In this document: positions 58,493 through 64,000 of the stretch, one piece after another
Layout: each line of letters begins with the position of its first letter
How positions within the stretch are numbered: position 1 is the stretch's first letter
Assembly: GCA_049653005.1 (NCBI GenBank)
Contig: JBASFL010000028.1
Coordinates: forward strand, 62,001 to 126,000
Source of the DNA: UBA2334 sp049653005
Lineage (GTDB): Bacteria > Pseudomonadota > Gammaproteobacteria > Burkholderiales > Burkholderiaceae_C
Length of the DNA: 64,000 nt
Direction: 5' to 3'
Translations under genes and position numbers: made by a program
Notes under the pieces: model-generated
What the model was told of the DNA's origin: nothing
The model's database searches: none
What the model saw: only the letters and a program-made list of their open reading frames with translations

Positions 58493-59491
58493 ATGAGTTT
58501 GGTGACCACGATGAGTGTGCAACCCGCGTCTGTCCAGCTGGACAACCCAAACATGGCTGCCATCGCGAAGCGGCAGCGGTTTCAGGATTTTTTGTTCCAC
58601 CGGGTGACCCAGGCGTTTTCTTTGCTGGTGTTGGCCGCTCTGGTGGGCATCATTGTGTCGCTGCTGGTCAATGCATGGCCCAGCTTTCACAAGTTTGGTG
58701 TTCAGTTCATCTGGCGCGTGGAATGGGACATCGTCAACGAAGAGTTCGGTGCCGCCATTGCCATTGTGGGCACCTTGGTGAGCGCGGGCATTGCGCTGCT
58801 GATTGCGGTGCCACTGGCGTTTGGCATTGCGCTGTTTTTGACCGAAAACTGCCCCGTGGCATTGCGCCGCCCGCTGGGCACGGCCATTGAGTTGCTGGCG
58901 GCGGTGCCATCCATCATTTACGGCATGTTCGGCTTGTTCATTTTTGCCCCCATCTTTGCCGACTACGGCCAGCAGCCGTTGCAGGCGCTGTTGGGCCAAT
59001 TGCCTTTGATCGGGTCTTTGTTTGGCGGCGCGCCCACGGGCATTGGCATTCTGACGGCGGGCATCATCCTGGCCTTCATGGTGCTGCCCTTCATCGCGGC
59101 CGTCATGCGCGATGTGTTTGCCATCGTGCCCCCCATCTTGCGTGAGTCTGCTTATGGCCTGGGTTGCACCACCTGGGAGGTGGTGCGCCATGTGGTGCTG
59201 CCTTACACGCAAAAAGGCGTGGTCGGCGGTGTGATGCTGGGCCTGGGCCGGGCGTTGGGTGAAACCATGGCGGTGACGTTTGTGATTGGCAACGCCAACC
59301 GCTTGCCCTCGTCGCTGTTTTCGCCCGGCACGTCCATCGCGTCCACGCTGGCCAACGAATTTGGCGAGGCCGCCGACTTCCACATTTCCACCTTGTTTGC
59401 GTTGGGCTTCTTGCTGTTTGTCATCACCTTCGTGGTGCTGGCGCTGGCAAAGATCATGATTTTGAGAGCCGAAAAGGCGCGTGGCGCTTGA
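58493..59491 (+). CDS. pstC: phosphate ABC transporter permease PstC
   Basis: 332-residue inner-membrane subunit with six or more helices. The EAA-loop region is RESAYGLGCTTWEVVRHVVLPYTQKGVVGGVMLGLGRALGET. LLAAVPSIIYGMFGLF is typical of PstC. The ATG at 58493 follows AGGGG; a second ATG at 58511 also fits. Its last codons and TGA stop are provided by a copy of the dispersed repeat. Confidence 0.95.
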   Translation: MSLVTTMSVQPASVQLDNPNMAAIAKRQRFQDFLFHRVTQAFSLLVLAALVGIIVSLLVNAWPSFHKFGVQFIWRVEWDIVNEEFGAAIAIVGTLVSAGIALLIAVPLAFGIALFLTENCPVALRRPLGTAIELLAAVPSIIYGMFGLFIFAPIFADYGQQPLQALLGQLPLIGSLFGGAPTGIGILTAGIILAFMVLPFIAAVMRDVFAIVPPILRESAYGLGCTTWEVVRHVVLPYTQKGVVGGVMLGLGRALGETMAVTFVIGNANRLPSSLFSPGTSIASTLANEFGEAADFHISTLFALGFLLFVITFVVLALAKIMILRAEKARGA

Positions 59492-59517
59492 TAGGTATAG
59501 GTTCTTAGCTACAAATT
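59481..59517 (+). repeat. dispersed GCGCTTG repeat, copy 8 (spans the pstC stop)
   Basis: GTGGCGCTTGATAGGTATAG followed by GTTCTTAGCTACAAATT. The TGA inside CGCTTGATAGG is the pstC stop. It lies just before the pstA ribosome site. Confidence 0.65.
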
Positions 59518-59529
59518 AAGAGAATAACC

Positions 59530-60384
59530 ATGTTGCCCAACCCCGCCCTTTACAACCGCCGCAAGCGCGCCAACACCGTGGGCTTGGCCCTGTCCATGGG
59601 GGCCATGGCCCTCGGGCTGGTGGTGTTGCTGTGGATTCTGGCCGTGCTGTTCTACAACGGCTTTGCCGCTTTGGACTGGAACATGTTCACCCAGTCCACC
59701 CCCGCCCCCGGGTCTGACGGCGGTGGGCTGGCCAATGCCATTGTGGGCAGTTTGATGATGCTGGCCTTTGCCGTGCTGGTGTCCACGCCCATTGGCATCT
59801 TTGCCGGTGTGTACCTGGCCGAATACGGCGACACCAGCAAGACCGCCGAACTCACCCGGTTTGTGACGGACATCATGCTGTCTGCCCCGTCCATCGTGTT
59901 GGGCCTGTTTGTGTACGCCATTGTGGTGGCGCCCATGGGCCATTTTTCGGGCTGGGCGGGCAGCTTGGCGCTGTCGCTGATTGCCATTCCGGTGGTGGTG
60001 CGCACCACCGAGAACATGCTGCGCCTGGTGCCCGGCAGTTTGCGTGAGGCCGCTTTTGCCCTCGGGGCGCCGCGCTGGAAGGTGGCGTCCATGGTCACGC
60101 TGCGGGCCGCCCAAAGCGGGGTGGTGACGGGCTTGTTGTTGGCCGTGGCCCGCATCAGCGGTGAAACCGCGCCGTTGCTGTTCACCGCGCTGAACAACCA
60201 GTTTTTCAGCACCAACATGTCGGCCCCCATGTCCAACTTGCCGGTGGTGATTTTCCAGTTCGCCATGAGCCCTTACGACAACTGGATTCGCCTGGCCTGG
60301 GGTGGCGCACTGCTGATCACCTTGGCCGTGCTGGCGCTGAACATCGTGGCCCGCGTGTTTTTCCGCGAAAAGACCAGCGGTTGA
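59530..60384 (+). CDS. pstA: phosphate ABC transporter permease PstA
   Basis: 284-residue inner-membrane subunit, six helices. Features are LSAPSIVLGLFVYAIVV, the EAA loop REAAFALGAPRWKVASMVTLRAAQSGVVTGLLLAVARISGETAPLLFTA, and a C-terminal helix ending FREKTSG. It pairs with PstC to form the channel. A short AAGAG site precedes the ATG, right after the dispersed repeat. Confidence 0.96.
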   Translation: MLPNPALYNRRKRANTVGLALSMGAMALGLVVLLWILAVLFYNGFAALDWNMFTQSTPAPGSDGGGLANAIVGSLMMLAFAVLVSTPIGIFAGVYLAEYGDTSKTAELTRFVTDIMLSAPSIVLGLFVYAIVVAPMGHFSGWAGSLALSLIAIPVVVRTTENMLRLVPGSLREAAFALGAPRWKVASMVTLRAAQSGVVTGLLLAVARISGETAPLLFTALNNQFFSTNMSAPMSNLPVVIFQFAMSPYDNWIRLAWGGALLITLAVLALNIVARVFFREKTSG

Positions 60385-60441
60385 TGGCCACCCGCTGTTG
60401 CCGCACCCCCGAACACTTCATTTTTCAACAGGACGCACCCC

Positions 60442-61218
60442 ATGCCTGCTTCCCCGTCTGTCACCCCCAACGCACTTGAGGTGCGCAACCTCAACTTTTT
60501 TTACGGAAAGTTCCAGGGCCTGAAAAGCGTCAACATGGACATTCCTGAAAAGAAGGTCACGGCGTTCATTGGCCCATCGGGTTGTGGCAAGTCCACCTTG
60601 CTGCGCACGCTCAACCGCATGTACAGCCTGTACCCTGGCCAGCGGGCCGAGGGTGAAATCAATTTTTACGGCCAGAACATTCTGGACGCCAAACAGGACT
60701 TGAACCTGCTGCGCGCCCGCATTGGCATGGTGTTCCAGAAGCCCACGCCGTTCCCCATGACCATCTACGACAACATCGCGTTCGGTGTGAAGTTGTACGA
60801 GTCTTTGAGCAAAAGCGACATGGACGACCGGGTGGAATGGGCCCTGACCAAGGCCGCGCTGTGGACCGAGGTGAAAGACAAACTGCACCAAAGCGGTTTG
60901 AGCCTGTCGGGTGGCCAGCAGCAGCGTTTGTGCATTGCACGCAGCGTGGCCGTGAAGCCCTCGGTGCTGTTGCTGGACGAACCCACGTCGGCCCTTGACC
61001 CTATCTCCACCGCCAAGGTGGAAGAGTTGGTGCACGAGCTGAAGAACGACTACACCATTGCCATCGTCACGCACAACATGCAGCAAGCCGCGCGTTGCAG
61101 CGATTTCACGGCCTACATGTACCTGGGCGAGCTGATGGAAATCGGCAAAACCGAAGACGTGTTCTTCAAGCCCAAACGCACCGAAACAGAAGACTACATC
61201 ACAGGAAGGTTTGGTTGA
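60442..61218 (+). CDS. pstB: phosphate ABC transporter ATP-binding protein PstB
   Basis: 258-residue ATPase. Walker A is GPSGCGKST, the signature is LSGGQQQRLCIARS, Walker B is VLLLDEPTSALDP, and the H-loop is IVTHNMQQAARCSD. NLNFFYGKFQGLKSVNMDI is the family start. It drives phosphate import and sits 2 bp before phoU. Confidence 0.97.
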   Translation: MPASPSVTPNALEVRNLNFFYGKFQGLKSVNMDIPEKKVTAFIGPSGCGKSTLLRTLNRMYSLYPGQRAEGEINFYGQNILDAKQDLNLLRARIGMVFQKPTPFPMTIYDNIAFGVKLYESLSKSDMDDRVEWALTKAALWTEVKDKLHQSGLSLSGGQQQRLCIARSVAVKPSVLLLDEPTSALDPISTAKVEELVHELKNDYTIAIVTHNMQQAARCSDFTAYMYLGELMEIGKTEDVFFKPKRTETEDYITGRFG

Positions 61219-61220
61219 TC

Positions 61221-61922
61221 ATGGGTGACAAACACATATCCAGTCAGTTTGACAACGAGCTCAATGGCATTTCTGCCAAGGTCATGGAAATGGGGGGGCT
61301 GGTCGAGTCACAACTGCGCCACGCCATTTATGCCCTGAACGAGCTGAGCACCGATGTCGCCGACCAAGTGATCGAGCGCGAGCGCCAGGTGAACGCCTTG
61401 GAAGTGGAAATTGACCACGACGTGTCGTCCACCATCGGCCGCCGCCAACCCACCGCCCGCGACCTGCGCATGTTGCTGGCCATGGCCAAAATCACGGCCA
61501 ACCTGGAGCGCGCGGGCGACGAAGTGGCCCGCATCGCCCGCATGGTGAAACTCATCATTGGCAGCGGTGCAGCCCGTTCGTTGCCTTGCTCTGAGCTGCG
61601 TGTGGCTTCCGATCTGGCCTCTGCTTTGTTGCGCCGCTCTTTGGACGCTTTTGCCCGACTCGACACCGATGTGGCCCGCGCCATCATCAAAGCCGATGAC
61701 GAAATCGACCGCGAGTACGACGGCTTTCTGCGCAAGCTGATCACCTACATCATGGAAGACTCGCGCGCCATTTCCCCCAGCCTGAACCTGTTGTTTTTGG
61801 CCAAGGCCATCGAGCGGGTGGGCGATCACGCGAAAAACATCGCCGAGAGCACCATTTATGTGGCGGAAGGCGCCGATGTGCGCCACAGCGCCGACAACTT
61901 GCCTGCGGCATCCGCCCCATGA
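61221..61922 (+). CDS. phoU: phosphate-signalling regulator PhoU
   Basis: 233-residue two-domain helical protein that connects Pst transport state to PhoR. Both PhoU repeats are visible: KITANLERAGDEVARIARM and LLFLAKAIERVGDHAKNIAES (the metal-binding E/D motifs), with FDNELNGISAKVMEMGGLVE at the start. Its stop overlaps the phoB ATG by 4 bp (ATGA). Confidence 0.96.
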   Translation: MGDKHISSQFDNELNGISAKVMEMGGLVESQLRHAIYALNELSTDVADQVIERERQVNALEVEIDHDVSSTIGRRQPTARDLRMLLAMAKITANLERAGDEVARIARMVKLIIGSGAARSLPCSELRVASDLASALLRRSLDAFARLDTDVARAIIKADDEIDREYDGFLRKLITYIMEDSRAISPSLNLLFLAKAIERVGDHAKNIAESTIYVAEGADVRHSADNLPAASAP

Positions 61923-62647
61923 GAAAGGCGCCGCGCATTTTGGTGGTGGAGGACGAGGCCGCGATTGCCGAGCTGATCGCCGTCAACCTGCGCCACAACG
62001 GTTTTGCCCCCACGTTGGTGTTTGACGCCGAGGCGGCCCGCCGTGAAGTGGACGCCGAGTTGCCTGACATCATCTTGTTGGACTGGATGCTGCCGGGTGA
62101 AAGCGGCGTGTCGCTGGCGCGCAGCTGGCGCCAGCACGAACGCACCAAGGCCATTCCCATCCTGATGTTGACCGCCCGTTCAGACGAGTCAGACAAGGTG
62201 CAGGGGCTGGACGCGGGTGCCGATGACTACATCACCAAACCGTTTTCCACCAAAGAACTGCTGGCCCGCATCCGCGCTGTGTTGCGCCGCCGCACCCCCG
62301 AGGCGGTGGACGACATGGTGGTGGTGGGCGACCTGACCTTGGACACGGCCACTTACCGCGTGGGTTTTCGCCGCCAGGAGCTGAAGGTGGGCCCCACCGA
62401 ATTCAAACTGCTGCACCACCTCATGAAAAACGCCGAGCGTGTGCACAGCCGGGGCACTCTGCTTGACCGCGTGTGGGGCGACCACGTGTTCATCGAAGAG
62501 CGCACGGTGGATGTTCACATCAAACGCTTGCGCGAAGCCTTGGGTGAGGCAGGATCGATGATTGAAACCGTCCGCGGCGCAGGGTACCGGCTCACGGCAT
62601 TGGGACAAAAACAGCCAGCACCCGTCTCGGCGCATGCGGTTGTATGA
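61919..62647 (+). CDS. phoB: phosphate regulon response regulator PhoB
   Basis: 242-residue OmpR-type transcription factor. The receiver has the acidic pair in VVEDEAA, phospho-Asp55 (LLDWMLPG) and the Lys in DYITKPFS. The winged-helix DNA-binding domain has VGPTEFKLLHHLMKN and RTVDVHIKRLREALG...VRGAGYRL. It should bind the Pho boxes described in this window. Overlaps phoU and phoR by 4 bp each. Confidence 0.97.
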   Translation: MRKAPRILVVEDEAAIAELIAVNLRHNGFAPTLVFDAEAARREVDAELPDIILLDWMLPGESGVSLARSWRQHERTKAIPILMLTARSDESDKVQGLDAGADDYITKPFSTKELLARIRAVLRRRTPEAVDDMVVVGDLTLDTATYRVGFRRQELKVGPTEFKLLHHLMKNAERVHSRGTLLDRVWGDHVFIEERTVDVHIKRLREALGEAGSMIETVRGAGYRLTALGQKQPAPVSAHAVV

Positions 62648-63960
62648 GTTTTCGGCACGTTGAGTTGTGTGTGTCGGTGCTGGTCGGTTCGGCTTATGGC
62701 GTTTACACGCGGTCGTTTCCCCTGGTGGGTGGCGGAGCGCTGCTGGGGGCCATGGCCTGGATGTCGTGGGACAGTTGGCGCCTGCGTCAGGTTTTGCGTT
62801 GGCTGCAATCTGAAGATTGGGGCAATGAACCCCGCTTGCCCCATGCGTGGGGGACGTTGGTGGACCGTGTGCGAAAGCTGCAAAAAAACCTGTCAGGCAA
62901 AGCACGGGACAGCCAAGCGCGGTTGGACGAATTTTTATCGGCCATCCAAGCGTCTCCCAACGGCGTGTTGCTGCTCGACAGCCAGGGGCGCATCGAATGG
63001 TGCAACCAAACAGCGGCCGATCACCTGGGCATTGACCCACACCGTGACCTGATGCAGCACGTGACCAACCTCGTGCGCGAGCCGCAGTTTTCCGCCTACC
63101 TGGGGGCCCGCGAGTTCCACACCGAAGTGGCCATCACCAGCCCGCTGTCCACCGCTTCCAAACCCGTGGTGGTGGCCATCCGTATCCACCCGTATGGCAA
63201 AAAGCGCCGCTTGATGCTGTCCCGCGACGTGACGGCCGTGCAACAAGCAGAGGCCATGCGGCGAGATTTTGTGGCCAACGTGTCGCATGAAATTCGCACG
63301 CCCTTGACGGTGCTCAGCGGGTTTGTGGAAACCTTGCAAACCCTGGACTTGAACGAGGGTGAGCGCTCGCATTACCTGGCCCTGATGGCCACGCAGGCCG
63401 AACGCATGCAGACCTTGGTCAGCGATTTGTTGATGCTCTCCAAGCTCGAAGGCAGCCCTGTGCCCAGCCGCCAGGCGGTGGTGCGGGCCAGCGTGTTGCT
63501 GGCGCGGTGCATGGAAGAGGCCCAAAGCCTGTCCACGCTGATGGCGGGCCCCACGCATGTGTTCAGCGTGGACACCGCTGCCGATTTTGATTTGGCCGGC
63601 AACGAAACCGAGCTCGCCAGCGCCCTGAGCAATTTGCTGAACAACGCGGTGCGCTACACCCCCGGTGGCGGGCGTATTTCAGTGGGCTTGCGCCGCGTGG
63701 AGGGCAATGATGCGGAAATATGGGTGTCTGACACGGGCCCAGGCATCGCTCCCGAGCACATGCCTCGACTGACCGAGCGTTTTTACCGGGTGGACCGCAG
63801 CCGCTCGCGTGACACCGGTGGCACCGGCCTGGGGTTGGCCATCGTGAAACACGTGGGCCAGCGGCATGGCGGGCACATCCGGATCGACAGCAAGTTGGGT
63901 GAGGGTTCGGTGTTCACGTTGCGCTTCCCGTCCGATCGGGTGGTGCCTGTGTCAGTTTGA
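62644..63960 (+). CDS. phoR: phosphate regulon sensor kinase PhoR
   Basis: 438-residue membrane histidine kinase. The N-terminal hydrophobic segment (about 8-40) anchors it; a PAS domain (about 96-200, IQASPNGVLLLDSQGRIEWCNQTAADHLG) follows. The phospho-His215 is in NVSHEIRTPLTVLSGF. The HATPase domain has LNNAVRYTPGGG, DTGPGIAPEHMPRLTERFYRVD and GTGLGLAIVKHV. It phosphorylates PhoB when Pst signals low phosphate. The ATG overlaps the phoB stop (ATGA). Confidence 0.96.
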   Translation: MSFRHVELCVSVLVGSAYGVYTRSFPLVGGGALLGAMAWMSWDSWRLRQVLRWLQSEDWGNEPRLPHAWGTLVDRVRKLQKNLSGKARDSQARLDEFLSAIQASPNGVLLLDSQGRIEWCNQTAADHLGIDPHRDLMQHVTNLVREPQFSAYLGAREFHTEVAITSPLSTASKPVVVAIRIHPYGKKRRLMLSRDVTAVQQAEAMRRDFVANVSHEIRTPLTVLSGFVETLQTLDLNEGERSHYLALMATQAERMQTLVSDLLMLSKLEGSPVPSRQAVVRASVLLARCMEEAQSLSTLMAGPTHVFSVDTAADFDLAGNETELASALSNLLNNAVRYTPGGGRISVGLRRVEGNDAEIWVSDTGPGIAPEHMPRLTERFYRVDRSRSRDTGGTGLGLAIVKHVGQRHGGHIRIDSKLGEGSVFTLRFPSDRVVPVSV

Positions 63961-64000
63961 ACGGGTCTCGGGGGCCTTTTCAAGCGGCAAGGTTGTCGGC

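Noticed and set aside
1..64000. CRISPR arrays, tRNA or rRNA genes, prophage or insertion sequences
   Set aside because: No regularly spaced repeats, tRNA-like cloverleafs or transposase/integrase proteins were seen.

Overview
The window is a GC-rich, gene-dense bacterial chromosome segment. Gene content and order (xseB-ispA-dxs, parE-parC, polA next to DUF2782 and thrB, BPSS1780 and FlgO proteins, two PhoX phosphatases, a full pst-pho operon) fit Burkholderiales, most likely family Comamonadaceae (Limnohabitans/Rhodoferax/Hydrogenophaga-like freshwater bacteria). This placement rests on recognising the proteins, not on a search. I saw no tRNA, rRNA, CRISPR array, insertion sequence or prophage.

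Layout. 1-3.2 kb: two divergent PhoX-type alkaline phosphatases, the left one cut by the window edge, with back-to-back candidate Pho boxes between them. 3.3-7.5 kb (minus strand): two lipoproteins (one FlgO-like), a FecR-domain protein, a BPSS1780 membrane protein, homoserine kinase and a DUF2782 protein. 7.6-19 kb: polA, a chemotaxis receptor, an H-NOX sensor gene coupled to a hybrid histidine kinase, a dienelactone hydrolase-like enzyme, a ZIP transporter, a sulfurtransferase, an EamA transporter and a Rieske oxygenase. 19.3-22.4 kb: xseB-ispA-dxs (isoprenoid precursors). 22.5-28 kb: a TRAP transporter whose binding protein lies convergent to its permease genes, and a Na+/H+ antiporter-like gene with a structured-looking leader. 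28-35.5 kb: dut, slyD, roxA, a small lipoprotein, bamC, dapA, a methyltransferase and an MFS transporter. 35.6-41.3 kb: parE, a lytic transglycosylase, parC and a RidA protein. 41.4-45.7 kb: a GGDEF-EAL enzyme that overlaps an orphan TRAP-type binding protein gene. 45.8-51.2 kb: ppa, a YgiQ radical SAM protein, two paralogous zinc-ribbon membrane proteins and a CoA-transferase.

51.2-64 kb is the most coherent region, a phosphate-limitation island. It holds an OlsB-like ornithine-lipid acyltransferase, an Agt-like lipid glycosyltransferase, polyphosphate kinase, exopolyphosphatase and pstSCAB-phoU-phoB-phoR. I read 18-bp Pho-box-like direct repeats (two 7-mers, 4-bp spacer) before pstS, olsB and ppk, and two more between the phoX genes. 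Together these genes would import phosphate, release it from organic esters, store it as polyphosphate and replace phospholipids with phosphorus-free lipids, all under PhoBR.

A second theme is a dispersed repeat of about 40-50 bp with a conserved GCGCTTG core. It appears at nine places (two weaker), mostly between genes, but also in frame inside ygiQ and the glycosyltransferase gene, and it provides the pstC stop codon.
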